This document shows positions 1 to 9,131 of a stretch of DNA of 64,000 bases, one piece after another (position 1 is the stretch's first letter; every line of letters starts with the position of its first letter). The notes beneath the pieces were generated by a model, which saw only the letters and a list, made by a program, of their open reading frames with translations, did not search any database and was not told the origin of the DNA. The stretch is from Moorella thermoacetica (lineage in GTDB: Bacteria > Bacillota > DSM-521 > Neomoorellales > Neomoorellaceae). The translations under genes were made by a program, and so were the position numbers. Where the stretch lies: the NCBI RefSeq assembly GCF_001267405.1, contig NZ_CP012369.1:1886001-1950000 (forward strand), in the 5' to 3' direction.

Positions 1-462
1 CAGGGCCTGTTTGACCGGTCCCCGCTGCCAGGGGTCGATGGCCAGGGTGCAGGCATCTTGACGCTCCTTGATATACGGCTGGATGCGCTTGTTATTCGAG
101 ATTTCCGCGGCTATCCCCGGGTCGGCTGTGACCAGCCGCAATCCAGTTCCCCGGGCTACCAGCTTGACTTTGCCGTAACGGCCGACATATTCCCGGATAT
201 CGGCAACCACATTGGCAGGGAGGGGATACTTGCTGTAATCCGCCAACACCTGGATGATAGTGGCCGCATCCAGCCCGCCGGCAGCCGCGTTCCAGAGGGA
301 AAGGGGCGTCAGGCGATAGGTGTGAATATGTTCGGGACTCTTCACCAGTTCGGCAAAACGGGCCAGGGCGTCCCGCGCCTCCGGGTAAAGGGGGTTATCA
401 ACCTCCAGCAGAATGGTCCTGTCGCTCTGGACTACCAGGGGAGCGTCTGACATGTCGGCCAT
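1..462 (-). CDS. XPB/Rad25-type DNA repair helicase, N-terminal part (runs off the window)
   Basis: The first 154 codons of a minus-strand gene whose remainder lies before the window. The start is ATG at 462, seven bases after AGGAGG; a second ATG follows three codons in. The protein begins MADMSDAPLVVQSDRTILLE and continues with YPEARDALARFAELVKSPEH and HTYRITPLSLWNAA-like text. I recognise this as the N-terminal helicase_C_3-type domain of bacterial XPB-family superfamily 2 helicases. The DEAD-box and helicase motifs lie outside the window, so the call rests on the N-terminal domain alone. The 5' side carries a minus-strand terminator at 507-532 and then the divergent trpS promoter. Confidence 0.75.
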   Translation of the reverse strand, partial: MADMSDAPLVVQSDRTILLEVDNPLYPEARDALARFAELVKSPEHIHTYRLTPLSLWNAAAGGLDAATIIQVLADYSKYPLPANVVADIREYVGRYGKVKLVARGTGLRLVTADPGIAAEISNNKRIQPYIKERQDACTLAIDPWQRGPVKQAL

Positions 463-506
463 AGGTTAACCTCCTGAAAAATATATCTTCTACCGTAGTT
501 TAGATC

Positions 507-532
507 AAAAAAAGCGGGTGAACAACCCGCTT
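507..532 (-). terminator. Intrinsic terminator facing minus, between XPB helicase and trpS
   Basis: The 8-bp stem AAGCGGGT/ACCCGCTT with a 5-base loop is followed on the minus strand by seven T. No minus-strand gene ends here. The nearest one upstream on that strand is the permease ending at 1709, inside trpS, so the site probably ends a permease transcript that has crossed trpS in antisense. Confidence 0.75.
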
Positions 533-630
533 ACTCCACAATTACCCCGCTCCCCGGCCGGGGGCGGTTGCGATCTAACACCAAGCGATACTTATAACGG
601 TATCCTGGCGATAGAAAAACCGGCCGGCAC

Positions 631-659
631 TTTTGGTAAGGCCCGGTTCGTGGTATAAT
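631..659 (+). promoter_or_regulatory. Probable sigma-A promoter of trpS
   Basis: A perfect TATAAT at 654-659 lies 55 bases before the trpS start. The 17-base-spaced -35 (TTTTGG at 631) is weak. Confidence 0.55.
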
Positions 660-714
660 GCCGTAGGGACTTGATTAAAAACGAGCTTAAATTAATTATG
701 GAAGGGAATAGAAA

Positions 715-1728
715 ATGGCTGAAATCCAAACCAAGAAAAAAGGACGAATACTGACCGGGGACCGGCCGACAGGGAAGTTGCACCTCGGACATTATGTAGG
801 CAGCCTCATCAACCGGGTGCGGTTACAGGATGAGTATGATACCTTTCTGATTATCGCCGATGTGCAAGCATTGACTACCAATTTCGAGGAACCCGAAAAG
901 CTGGCCCGTGATGTCCGGGAAGTCGCCCTGGACTACCTGGCGGCAGGGATCGACCCGGAGAAAAGCACCATTTTCGTCCAGTCTCTGGTACCGGAAATTG
1001 CCGAACTAACTATCTTTTACTCCATGATTATCACCGTCAATACCCTGCGCCATAACCCGACCATCAAGTCAGAAGCCGCCCAAAGGGGCTATACCGACAT
1101 GACCTACGGCTTCCTGGGTTATCCGGTAAGCCAGGCGGCGGATATTACTTTCTGCAAGGCCAACCTGGTGCCCGTAGGTGAGGACCAGTTGCCCCACATT
1201 GAGTTGACCCGGAAGCTTGTCCGTCGCTTTAACAGCCTCTACGGCCCGGTCCTGGTAGAGCCCGAGGCCCTGGTAGGGGAAGTGCCGCGTCTGGTTGGCC
1301 TGGATGGAGCGGCCAAGATGAGCAAATCCCTGGATAATGCCATCAACCTATCCGACCCGCCGGAAGAGGTCGAACGCCGGGTCAAAAATGCAGTAACTGA
1401 CCCGGCCCGCATCCGGGCTACCGATCCCGGCCACCCCGATATCTGTACCGTTTTTGCTTATCATACCGCTTTCAATAAGCCGGTGATTCCGGAGATCGAA
1501 GAATCTTGTAAAAAAGGCGCCATCGGCTGCGTGGCCTGTAAAAAGCGGTTAACAGCCACCCTCAACGAACTGCTGGAGCCCATGCGGGAACGAAGGGCCA
1601 GGTACGAAGCCAACCCTAAATTGGTTGATGAAATCCTCCTGGCCGGGACGGCGCGCGCCCGGGCGGTGGCGAAAGAAACTATGGCCCAGGTCCGGGAAGC
1701 CATGAAGATTAATTATTTTCCCAGTTAG
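715..1728 (+). CDS. trpS: Tryptophanyl-tRNA synthetase
   Basis: A class I aminoacyl-tRNA synthetase of 337 residues that charges tRNA-Trp in the cytoplasm. The HIGH-type motif is KLHLGHYVGS near residue 22 and the KMSKS loop is AKMSKSLDN near residue 200. The Rossmann core text GYPVSQAADI and VPVGEDQLPHIELTRKLVR is typical of TrpRS. The region before the C-terminal helices carries a CxxC pair (GCVACKKRL). The length is normal. ATG follows GGAAGGG. The last 20 bases overlap the convergent permease gene, so the two 3' ends are read from both strands and no terminator fits between them. Confidence 0.95.
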   Translation: MAEIQTKKKGRILTGDRPTGKLHLGHYVGSLINRVRLQDEYDTFLIIADVQALTTNFEEPEKLARDVREVALDYLAAGIDPEKSTIFVQSLVPEIAELTIFYSMIITVNTLRHNPTIKSEAAQRGYTDMTYGFLGYPVSQAADITFCKANLVPVGEDQLPHIELTRKLVRRFNSLYGPVLVEPEALVGEVPRLVGLDGAAKMSKSLDNAINLSDPPEEVERRVKNAVTDPARIRATDPGHPDICTVFAYHTAFNKPVIPEIEESCKKGAIGCVACKKRLTATLNELLEPMRERRARYEANPKLVDEILLAGTARARAVAKETMAQVREAMKINYFPS

Positions 1729-3109
1729 CCAGCTTCGAGTGCCTGATACCATAGCCAAAGTAGATAAGCATCCCGACTATAAACCAGATGGCAAATCTAA
1801 CCAACGTCGCTCCTGGCAAGCTGAAGGTCAGGGCCACGACTCCCAGGGTGGCTACCGGCGCCACCAACCATACGGCGGGAACCCTGAAGGGTCGTTCAAT
1901 TTCCGGGTATCTCAAGCGCATGACCAGGATGGAAATAGAGGTCAGGAGGTAGGCGGTGAGCATGCCGATATTCACCAGTTCCACCAATTCTCCCAGGGAG
2001 AGGAAACCGCCTGTCAGGACGGCCACTGTCAGGACGATCAATGTGGCAACGTAGGGAGTACGCCTGGTTGCGTGTACCCGGGAAAAAACCGGCGGCAATA
2101 GACCGTCGCGGCTGAGGGCGAACAGGATGCGGCTCCCACCCAGCATAGCCCCCATCATAACTGTAAAAAGGCCGCAGATGGCCCCGGCGGCTACCAGACT
2201 CCCGCCCCAGCGTTTGCCCAGGTAGGAGAGGGCAAAAGCCACAGGTGCCGGGGTATCGAGTTTGGTGTAAGGAATAACCCCCGTCAGCACCAGGGAGACA
2301 AGAACATAAAGAGAAGCCACTACCACCAGTCCCAGGATCAGGCCTAAGGGTATATCGCGGTTGGGGTTCCGGGTCTCCTCGGCGGCAGTTGTGACGGCGT
2401 CGAAACCACCGTAAGCAAAGAAGCCCAGGGCGGCAGCAGTCATAACCCCTTGCCAGCCGAAGGGCAAAAAGGGTTGCCAGTTTACCGGTTTAACAAAGGG
2501 GAGGGCCACGATAATAAAAAACACCACGGTGAGGAGCTTTATAATCCCAATGGCATCGTTGACCTTACCTGTCAGGCTGATACCGCCGTAAATAATATAA
2601 GCCACCACCAGGAGGATGAAAACCGCCGGCAGGTTGACTATACCGCCGTGGGCTATATCGGTAGTAAAGGCCGGGGGCAGACTCAGGCCCATATCCTTTA
2701 ACAACTCAACGATATAGCCGGACCAGCCCACAGCCACGGCGCTGCAGACCAGGGTGAACTCCAGGAGGACATCCCAACCGATGATCCAGGCAAATATCTC
2801 TCCCAGGGCAATATAAGAATAAGTATAAGCGCTTCCCGCCACCGGGACCATAGAAGCAAACTCAACATAACACAGGCCGGTAAAGATGGCTACCACCGCG
2901 CCGATTAAAAAAGAAATAGTAACCCCGGGACCTGCGTGTTCCGCCGCCATGACCCCCGGCAGGACGAATATCCCCCCACCTATGGTAATACCTATTACCA
3001 GAAAAAAGAGATCCATGGCCTTCAACTCCCGGCGAAGCCGATATTGGTCCATGGCAGCCATTTCCATGGCTGTAGCGATATCTTTTTTGCGCAAGATACT
3101 GCTGGCCAT
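1709..3109 (-). CDS. APC-superfamily amino acid permease (CAT-like)
   Basis: A 466-residue integral membrane permease with about 12 hydrophobic segments. It likely imports or exchanges amino acids by proton symport. The N-terminal signature LFFLVIGITIGGGIFVLPG is the APC consensus in TM1. TM6-region text FFAYGGFDAVTTAAEETRNP matches the cationic amino acid transporter/YfnA group. It is a close paralog of the permease at 14181, sharing long identical stretches such as GLCYVEFASMVPVAGSAYTY. I chose ATG 3109 (MASSILRKK), preceded by GGGGAG at seven bases, over the ATG five codons earlier, which lacks a good site. The 3' end overlaps trpS. The substrate cannot be read from sequence. Confidence 0.9.
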   Translation of the reverse strand: MASSILRKKDIATAMEMAAMDQYRLRRELKAMDLFFLVIGITIGGGIFVLPGVMAAEHAGPGVTISFLIGAVVAIFTGLCYVEFASMVPVAGSAYTYSYIALGEIFAWIIGWDVLLEFTLVCSAVAVGWSGYIVELLKDMGLSLPPAFTTDIAHGGIVNLPAVFILLVVAYIIYGGISLTGKVNDAIGIIKLLTVVFFIIVALPFVKPVNWQPFLPFGWQGVMTAAALGFFAYGGFDAVTTAAEETRNPNRDIPLGLILGLVVVASLYVLVSLVLTGVIPYTKLDTPAPVAFALSYLGKRWGGSLVAAGAICGLFTVMMGAMLGGSRILFALSRDGLLPPVFSRVHATRRTPYVATLIVLTVAVLTGGFLSLGELVELVNIGMLTAYLLTSISILVMRLRYPEIERPFRVPAVWLVAPVATLGVVALTFSLPGATLVRFAIWFIVGMLIYFGYGIRHSKLANWENN

Positions 3110-3202
3110 ATTCTTTCTCCCCATCCCTTAAACCATTTTCCTTCTATATTTCCTTCTTTATCCCGCCATGACCTTGCCCTAAAATTTAGCGCCTCCTGAT
3201 TT

Positions 3203-3270
3203 TTAAGGCCGCCGGCGAACAGATGATACGGGGCCAGTACCTGGCAGAGTCATCTGCTGGGTTCCGCCCG
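3203..3270 (-). ncRNA. Possible structured leader RNA upstream of the permease
   Basis: Three stacked helices fit the minus-strand RNA. P1 is GGCGGA/TTCGCC (with a G-U pair), P2 is CAGATGA/TCATCTG (7 bp, perfect), and P3 is GCCAG-GTA-CTGGC. The internal loops are 6/0 and 4/6 bases. It lies about 95 bases before the permease start, after the por terminator. It does not match any riboswitch consensus I know. Confidence 0.4.
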
Positions 3271-3285
3271 TGCATAAAACTTCAT

Positions 3286-3311
3286 AAAAAGACGGCGGCA
3301 GAGTACCGCCA
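3286..3311 (-). terminator. Terminator of the porGDAB operon
   Basis: The minus strand folds GGCGG...CCGCC and then runs GTCTTTTTA. It lies about 95 bases after the porB stop. Confidence 0.6.
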
Positions 3312-3403
3312 CCGGCATTAGTATACCATATCAACTTCAGTAAAAGCCAGCCCCCGACCTCTCCGGGAAACAAGCCTCACAGGCCAGCTAAAGGGCAATA
3401 TTT

Positions 3404-4225
3404 TTATTTGGAAGCCAACAGGTGGGCGAAACGGGCCTGGGGGGCCAGGTACTCTTTTAAGGGACGGGGATTGGCAACCTCTTTAACGGTCAGCCGCCCC
3501 CTTTCATATTCGGCCAGGGGCCACTGGCCCGTCTGGACGGCCAGGCGGGCGAGTTTTACGGTCAGGTGGCTGCTGTAACCCCACCCCGGCGGGCAGGGGG
3601 CCAGGACCTGAATGTAAGCCGGTCCCTCTATCTCCATGGCCTTCTGCACCTTGGTCAGGTAATCCTGGGGGTAGCCGATACTGGCCGTGGCCGCGTAGGG
3701 GACGTTATGGGCGGCGACGATGGCCAGCATGTCCTTCTTGGGCCTGTCTTCACCCCGGCCGGCCCTGCCCACCGGTGTGGTCGTCGTCCGCGCCCCCAGG
3801 GGGGTGGCGCCGCTCCGCTGCACGCCGGTGTTCATGTAGGCCTCGTTATCGTAACAGATAAAGATAAAGTTGTCGCCCCGCTCTATGGCCCCGGAGAGGG
3901 CCTGGAGGCCGATGTCCACAGTGCCGCCGTCGCCGGCCAGGCCCACGACTTTCACCCCGCTCTTGCCCCGGCGCCTCAAACCCGCCACCACTCCGGAAAT
4001 GGCCGCCGCCGTGCTGGGGAAGGTGACATTGACGCAGGGCACTTTAAAGGCCAGCTGGGGGTAAAAGGTGGTCACCCCCAGGAGACAGCTCGGTGTGGTG
4101 ACAATCACCGTTTCCGGCCCCAGGACCTTCAGGGCCATACGCACGGCCAGGATCCCGCCGCAGCCGGCACAGGCATAGGAACCCTGGACCAGCTCATTGT
4201 CGGGGAGTTCTTTTATCTTAACCAT
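3404..4225 (-). CDS. porB: 2-oxoacid:ferredoxin oxidoreductase, beta (TPP) subunit
   Basis: A 273-residue thiamine-diphosphate subunit of a POR-type enzyme that oxidatively decarboxylates a 2-oxoacid to acyl-CoA and reduces ferredoxin. The TPP/Mg loop is GLAGDGGTVDIGLQALSG, followed by YDNEAYMNTGVQRSGATP. The CAGCGG motif near residue 18 plus later cysteines (PSC, APCPPGW) fit the beta-subunit [4Fe-4S] cluster. The start is ATG 4225 after GGAGGG; an upstream in-frame ATG has no site. It is last of four genes in order gamma, delta, alpha, beta. Pyruvate is the likeliest substrate, but branched-chain (VOR) or other 2-oxoacids are not excluded. Confidence 0.9.
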   Translation of the reverse strand: MVKIKELPDNELVQGSYACAGCGGILAVRMALKVLGPETVIVTTPSCLLGVTTFYPQLAFKVPCVNVTFPSTAAAISGVVAGLRRRGKSGVKVVGLAGDGGTVDIGLQALSGAIERGDNFIFICYDNEAYMNTGVQRSGATPLGARTTTTPVGRAGRGEDRPKKDMLAIVAAHNVPYAATASIGYPQDYLTKVQKAMEIEGPAYIQVLAPCPPGWGYSSHLTVKLARLAVQTGQWPLAEYERGRLTVKEVANPRPLKEYLAPQARFAHLLASK

Positions 4226-4288
4226 AACAAATACCCTCCGCTTTACCGTTTTCACTGCAGCCGCCCATAGCCCGGACCGGCTAGCGGG

Positions 4289-5464
4289 TTACTTCTGCCA
4301 GCCGCCGCTGACAACCAATCCTTCGCCCCTGTTCCGATGCCGGACAGCCTCCAGACAGTGGCGGAAAATGCCGGCCAGATCCTCAGGGCGAATATCGCGG
4401 CCCCCCAGACCGCCGGTAAAGCCAGCCACCACCGGTGCTCCGGGTACGCCCTGGAGGGCGGCCTTGACCTCCGTAGCCAGCACTCCTTCGTAACCGAAGG
4501 AGCAGTCCCGGTCCAGAACGGCCACCACCCTGGTCCCCGCCAGGGCCGCCCGGAGGGCTGCTATCGGGAAGGGCCGGAAACTCCGCAGGCGTAAAAATCC
4601 CACCGGTTCCCCCTGGCGGCGCAGATCGTCGACCACTTCCCGGGCCGTGCCGGCGGTGGCACCCATCAATACCAGGATCACTTCTGCCTCGTCGCAATAA
4701 TAGGGGTCTACCAGGCCGCCGTAACTGCGCCCGAACAGGGCGGCGAACTCTCCGTCGACATCTTCTATTACCTCCTGGGCCCGGAGCATGGCCTGATGCT
4801 GGTAGTATTTAAAGGCAGGGTAAAGCTCCGGCCCGGCGCCGATGCCAAAAACCATGGGCCTTGCGGTGTCAACGGCATATTCCGGCCGGTATGGCGGCAA
4901 GAAACCGTCGACCGCCTCCTGCTCCGGCACGTCTACTATTTCTTCCGTATGGGATAGGACATAACCGTCCAGGCAGACCATGACCGGAGTCAGCACCTCC
5001 GGGTGGGCTGCTATCTTATAAGCCTGGAGGCAGGTATCCAGGGCTTCCTGGGCAGTTTCCACATAGAGCTGGATCCAGCCCGTGTCGCGGCAGGCTATGG
5101 CATCCTGGTGATCGGCCCAGATGGTCCACGGCGCCGCCAGGCCGCGGTTGGCCACGGCCATGACCAGGGGCACCCGACAGCCGCTGACGTAATGTAGCAT
5201 TTCAAACATATAGGCCAGCCCCTGGGAGGAAGTGGCGGTAAAAACCCGGGTGCCCGTCACGGCGGCGCCGTAGCAGGCCGCCAGGGCGGCGTGTTCCGAT
5301 TCCACTCGTATGTAGTCGGCCGCCATGGACCCGTTGGCAATATATTCAGCGATCTTCTCGACAATAGTCGACTGGGGAGTGATGGGATAAGCGGCCACCA
5401 CTTCCGCCCTGGCAAGCCGGACGGCAGTCGCCACCGCTTCATTACCGTTCAAGTAGACGCGCAT
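4289..5464 (-). CDS. porA: 2-oxoacid:ferredoxin oxidoreductase, alpha subunit
   Basis: The 391-residue alpha subunit carries the PYR domain and domain II of the POR enzyme. The diagnostic N-terminal text is AYPITPQSTIVEKIAEYI, followed by ESEHAALAACYGAAVTGTRV, which places the conserved glutamate that activates TPP. ATG 5464 (MRVYLNG) with AAGGT eight bases before it is preferred to the longer frame. The start overlaps the end of porD by 23 bases, so the two are translationally coupled. The length is normal for the heterotetrameric form. Confidence 0.92.
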   Translation of the reverse strand: MRVYLNGNEAVATAVRLARAEVVAAYPITPQSTIVEKIAEYIANGSMAADYIRVESEHAALAACYGAAVTGTRVFTATSSQGLAYMFEMLHYVSGCRVPLVMAVANRGLAAPWTIWADHQDAIACRDTGWIQLYVETAQEALDTCLQAYKIAAHPEVLTPVMVCLDGYVLSHTEEIVDVPEQEAVDGFLPPYRPEYAVDTARPMVFGIGAGPELYPAFKYYQHQAMLRAQEVIEDVDGEFAALFGRSYGGLVDPYYCDEAEVILVLMGATAGTAREVVDDLRRQGEPVGFLRLRSFRPFPIAALRAALAGTRVVAVLDRDCSFGYEGVLATEVKAALQGVPGAPVVAGFTGGLGGRDIRPEDLAGIFRHCLEAVRHRNRGEGLVVSGGWQK

Positions 5465-5732
5465 CGTTACTACCTTCTTCCACAAGGGCCAGGGCCTGGC
5501 GGGGACACTCCGTCACACAGATGCCACAGCCCTTGCAAAAATCCAAATTTAAAGTAACTGCCTCCTCTCCCCGGCGAAAACACCCCTCCGGACAGAAGAG
5601 CCAGCATGCCAGGCAATTATTACAACGCTCCCGGTCCAGGACCGGGCGCAGCAAGCGCCAGGATCCAGTGGTTGTACCTAAAAATGGTGTATAAAGGTTG
5701 GGACCCTTCTTTAATTCCTCTTCCCTCAACAC
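5442..5732 (-). CDS. porD: 2-oxoacid:ferredoxin oxidoreductase, delta (2[4Fe-4S] ferredoxin) subunit
   Basis: A 96-residue ferredoxin-like subunit that moves electrons from the TPP site to external ferredoxin. Two full cluster motifs are visible: CNNCLACWLFCPEGC and CKGCGICVTECP. The start is GTG at 5732, eight bases after GGAGG. It overlaps porA. Confidence 0.92.
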   Translation of the reverse strand: MLREEELKKGPNLYTPFLGTTTGSWRLLRPVLDRERCNNCLACWLFCPEGCFRRGEEAVTLNLDFCKGCGICVTECPRQALALVEEGSNDARLLER

Positions 5733-5770
5733 CGGTAAAGCCTCCTCCCAAAAAATTAGACAACCGCCGG

Positions 5771-6358
5771 TTACACCAGCCGGCTGTCATGGTAGGCGGC
5801 ACCCGGCTTTCCTGTCCCTTCACCGACTAATTCGTAGGCCTGCCGGGCCACCGCAGCGTTTTTGTTTACCAGCCCCTCCGGTAGGACATCGGCGATGGCC
5901 CTGGTCACCGCTTCTACCGGGAGCAGCCCGCTCAATCCCGCCAGGGCTCCCACCATGGCCGTGTTAACGATGGGAGCCTCCAGGACTTCCCGGGCCAGGT
6001 GGGTGGCATCCAGGTAATGAAGCCTGGCTCCGGCTGGAATACGCCCGCCGGCCACATCCCGGCTACTATTGATAAGTACTACTCCTCCGGGGGCCAGCCC
6101 GGCAAAGACGTTGGTAGTCTCCAGCAGGGTGGCGTCCAGCACGACAATATAGTCAGGGTTATAAATCTGGCTGCGGTCGCGGATCGGCCTGTCATCCAGG
6201 CGGGTAAAGGCTGTTACCGGCGCGCCCCGGCGCTCGGTTCCAAAGGAAGGAAAGGATTGGGCATGCCACCCGGCGTAAAGGGCTGCCGCCAGCCCGAAAA
6301 TTCGAGCCGCGGTTACGGCCCCCTGGCCGCCCCGGCCGTGCCAGCGAATTTGTAGCAT
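5771..6358 (-). CDS. porG: 2-oxoacid:ferredoxin oxidoreductase, gamma subunit
   Basis: A 195-residue gamma subunit, first gene of the operon. The family opening RWHGRGGQGAVTAARIFG and the text PSFGTERRGAPVTAFTRL are diagnostic; this subunit contributes to CoA binding. AGGAGG lies just before the start and a good sigma-A promoter lies at 6381-6409. Confidence 0.92.
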   Translation of the reverse strand: MLQIRWHGRGGQGAVTAARIFGLAAALYAGWHAQSFPSFGTERRGAPVTAFTRLDDRPIRDRSQIYNPDYIVVLDATLLETTNVFAGLAPGGVVLINSSRDVAGGRIPAGARLHYLDATHLAREVLEAPIVNTAMVGALAGLSGLLPVEAVTRAIADVLPEGLVNKNAAVARQAYELVGEGTGKPGAAYHDSRLV

Positions 6359-6380
6359 TTTTCCACCTCCTGCTAGCTAT

Positions 6381-6409
6381 ATTTTACCACCAGGTAATAA
6401 GACTAGCAA
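6381..6409 (-). promoter_or_regulatory. Sigma-A promoter of porGDAB
   Basis: The minus strand shows TTGCTA, a 17-base spacer and TAAAAT, about 23 bases before the porG start. Confidence 0.6.
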
Positions 6410-6424
6410 GTAATATTTGTCGAT

Positions 6425-6453
6425 AAAAAAAGGCCGCGCCTTTGTAGCCGGCC
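6425..6453 (-). terminator. Terminator after the nucleotidyltransferase/phosphomutase gene
   Basis: The stem GGCCG/CGGCC is followed on the minus strand by seven T. It lies about 110 bases after the stop at 6562. Confidence 0.65.
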
Positions 6454-6561
6454 CTAAATTACTCCATATGTCGAGGTCAAACATCCCTGCCGCCCGGGTC
6501 GCAGCACCAGGAAACACTGGGAATGATTAATCCCGGGGTTCCCGGCGAGCCCGGGGAGGGC

Positions 6562-9027
6562 CTACCTCCCTTTACTTTTTTCCCTGGCGATTAGCTCCTT
6601 GAGGCGTTCCTCATAAAAGCCGGCCAGCTCTTCGGCCGCCTCCTGGGAAAAGGCCTCGCTATAGATGTGGTAATGGGGCGTCTCCCCGTCAGGCAGAACC
6701 AAGGACCAGCCCTTCCCATGGCGCACCTGGACCCCGTCGAGGAGCTCCACCCCGTCTGCCGGTTCCTCGCTGATGAGAGTGCGCATGACCCTCCCCTTGG
6801 CCTCCCAGGGGCAGGCTACGGTACGGCTCGCGGTGTAAACCGGAGGCAGGGCGGCCACTGCAGAGTCCAGGCTTTCCTCCCTGCTGGCCAGCCAGTCCAG
6901 GATGTGCACGAGGGCCGCCAGGGCGTCCAGTTGCAGGTGCTGCTGACCTAAAGCTGTTTCCCCGTCCGCCCGGGCCATGGCCTCATGATAGATGCCGGGA
7001 TGGCCCTTCACCCGCTCCACCCGGCCGTGGAGACCCCCGGCGACCTGTTCCAGCACCCGCGGTGCCGTCACGGGTAAAACCAGGCTGGCTCCCCGGTGGG
7101 TCTCCAGGTAAACCCGGGCCAGGAGGGTCATTTGCTGCGCCGGGGCCACCCGCCGTCCCTCGCCGGTGAAGAGGATCAATTCCTCGCCATTGGAGTCCAG
7201 GGCCGCCCCCAGATCAGCGCCATAACGCCGGATTTCCCCGGCGAAGTAGGGCAAATCTTCCTGGACGGCCTGCCAGGTTTTGGCGGGATCCAGGTCCAGG
7301 CGAATAACTTCGGCCCCGGCGTCCTGGAGGATGGTGCCGGCCACCCCGGCTACCTGTCCCTGTCCCCCCAGGGCTACCCGCAGGGCCCTTTTCTTCAGGC
7401 CATGGTCTCCCAGGGTCGCCAGCAACCAATCCCGGTAGGCCCCTTCAAGGCCCGGAAAATAAATGCTGGCCGGGACCTCCTGCACCCGGCGACCGTCCTC
7501 CCGCCAGTAGAGGTTCTCAATCTTGCGCACCGCTGCGGGGTTTAAGTCGTGGCCCCGAGAGTTTACCAGGTGCAGCCACACCTTGTCCCTTTCCGCTGCA
7601 TCTCGCTTGATATGGCAACCGCCGTCGAGCCCCAGGGAACGGACGGCAAAACGGTGTATGGGCGTCAACAACCGGCCCAGATCGGCCACCTGCACCCCGG
7701 CAGCCATTAGGCCGGCGGCCAGGGCTTTATAAAGCATTTCCCCGGCCCCGCCGGCGAAGGTGCTGAGGCCCACCGTAGTGCCGGGAGGGAAACTGGCGCC
7801 GTAAGCCATACCCAGCCTTGTTACCTGGAAGGGAGTCAGGTCGCCGTGCAGGTAACCAGGGGCCTGGCTGCCGACAAAAAGGGGGCGGGCTACACCCCGG
7901 CCCCAGATAAGGCTCTCATGGACCACCGTCTCCCGGCCCAGGGTTTTCTCCGGCCAGACCTTGACCTCCGGGCGCACCTCGGCCCCGGCATCCACCTGGG
8001 TGCCGTCGCCAATGACGGCACCTTCATAGACCTGTACCCGGCGCTGGAGGCTGGCCCGGCTACAAACTACCGCCCCCCTGACGTTGGCCCCTTCACCGGT
8101 ATAAACGTTGTCCCAAAGGACGGATCGCCTGACAGTGGCCCCTTCTTCCACCCGGGTGTAGGGCCCGAGAACGGTAAAGGGGCCAACAACGGCCCCGGTG
8201 GCAATGTGGCAGGCTCCACCGATAAGGACCGGGCCTTCAATCCGCGCCCCGGGGGCAATCTCCACCCCTTCACCCATCACCACACCGCCACCCTTATCCT
8301 GGCCCACCACCCGGACCTTCACCCGGCCCCGCAGGATATCCTCCTGGGCCTGGCGGTATTGGGTAAGGTTACCGATATCGCACCAGTAGCCGGAAAGGGT
8401 CACCCCGTAGAGGGGTCGCTTTTCCTTTAACAGCCGGGGAAAGAGGTCCTTGCTGAAATCAAAGGGCCGGCCCTCGGGGATCAGTTCCAGGACCTCCGGC
8501 TCCAGGATGTAGATGCCTGTGTTGACCCGGTCGCTGAAAACCTCGCCCCAGCTCGGTTTCTCCAGGAAGGAACGGATGCTGCCGTCGGGGTTGGTGATAA
8601 CCACCCCGTACTCCAGGGGGTTATCCACTGCAGTAAGTACCAGGGTGGCCAGGGCGCCGCTTTCCTTATGCCGGGCAATGGCCGGCCGCAGGTCAAAATC
8701 CGTCAGGGCGTCGCCGCTCACCACCACAAAGGTTTCATCTAAAATAGCGGCCGCATTCTTGACGCTCCCGGCGGTACCCAGGGGCTTATCCTCGACAAAG
8801 TAATGCAGGTGCAGGCCGAAATCACTGCCGTCCCCAAAATATTCCTCAATAAGTTGCGGCAGGTACTGCAGGGTCACCCCTACCTCTTTGATACCAAGTT
8901 CACGCAGCAGGTCCACGCAGTACTCCATCACCGGCCGGTTGGCCACCGGCACCAGGGGTTTGGGCCGCTTGCAGGTCAGGGGCCGCAAGCGCGACCCTTC
9001 CCCGCCGGCCATGATGATTGCTTTCAT
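6562..9027 (-). CDS. Sugar-phosphate nucleotidyltransferase / hexapeptide / phosphomutase-like fusion
   Basis: An 821-residue three-part protein. Residues 1-235 are a nucleotidyltransferase with [20 protein letters not shown] and the later GDALTD and FLEKP motifs. About 250-380 are left-handed beta-helix hexapeptide repeats. About 385-821 are a phosphohexomutase fold. Such fusions are usually named mannose-1-phosphate guanylyltransferase. In the mutase part the catalytic TASHNP serine loop is replaced by [16 protein letters not shown], and the metal loop DGDGDR appears as DSNGEELI, so mutase activity is unlikely. It probably supplies NDP-sugar for glycans. The start is ATG after AGGAGG. The sugar and nucleotide are not readable from sequence. 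Confidence 0.88.
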   Translation of the reverse strand: MKAIIMAGGEGSRLRPLTCKRPKPLVPVANRPVMEYCVDLLRELGIKEVGVTLQYLPQLIEEYFGDGSDFGLHLHYFVEDKPLGTAGSVKNAAAILDETFVVVSGDALTDFDLRPAIARHKESGALATLVLTAVDNPLEYGVVITNPDGSIRSFLEKPSWGEVFSDRVNTGIYILEPEVLELIPEGRPFDFSKDLFPRLLKEKRPLYGVTLSGYWCDIGNLTQYRQAQEDILRGRVKVRVVGQDKGGGVVMGEGVEIAPGARIEGPVLIGGACHIATGAVVGPFTVLGPYTRVEEGATVRRSVLWDNVYTGEGANVRGAVVCSRASLQRRVQVYEGAVIGDGTQVDAGAEVRPEVKVWPEKTLGRETVVHESLIWGRGVARPLFVGSQAPGYLHGDLTPFQVTRLGMAYGASFPPGTTVGLSTFAGGAGEMLYKALAAGLMAAGVQVADLGRLLTPIHRFAVRSLGLDGGCHIKRDAAERDKVWLHLVNSRGHDLNPAAVRKIENLYWREDGRRVQEVPASIYFPGLEGAYRDWLLATLGDHGLKKRALRVALGGQGQVAGVAGTILQDAGAEVIRLDLDPAKTWQAVQEDLPYFAGEIRRYGADLGAALDSNGEELILFTGEGRRVAPAQQMTLLARVYLETHRGASLVLPVTAPRVLEQVAGGLHGRVERVKGHPGIYHEAMARADGETALGQQHLQLDALAALVHILDWLASREESLDSAVAALPPVYTASRTVACPWEAKGRVMRTLISEEPADGVELLDGVQVRHGKGWSLVLPDGETPHYHIYSEAFSQEAAEELAGFYEERLKELIAREKSKGR

Positions 9028-9131
9028 AAAATATTTCTACCTCCTGCCTCCGGATTAAAAATTTCCCAGAGGCAGTATGCCCCTTTGGCGCCTTTTCTAT
9101 TATTACTATATACTCCCAGAAAAACCAGCAT

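Noticed and set aside
3320-3345. TATACT on the minus strand before the por terminator, as a permease promoter
   Set aside because: It lies upstream of the por terminator and lacks a -35; a transcript from it would stop at once.
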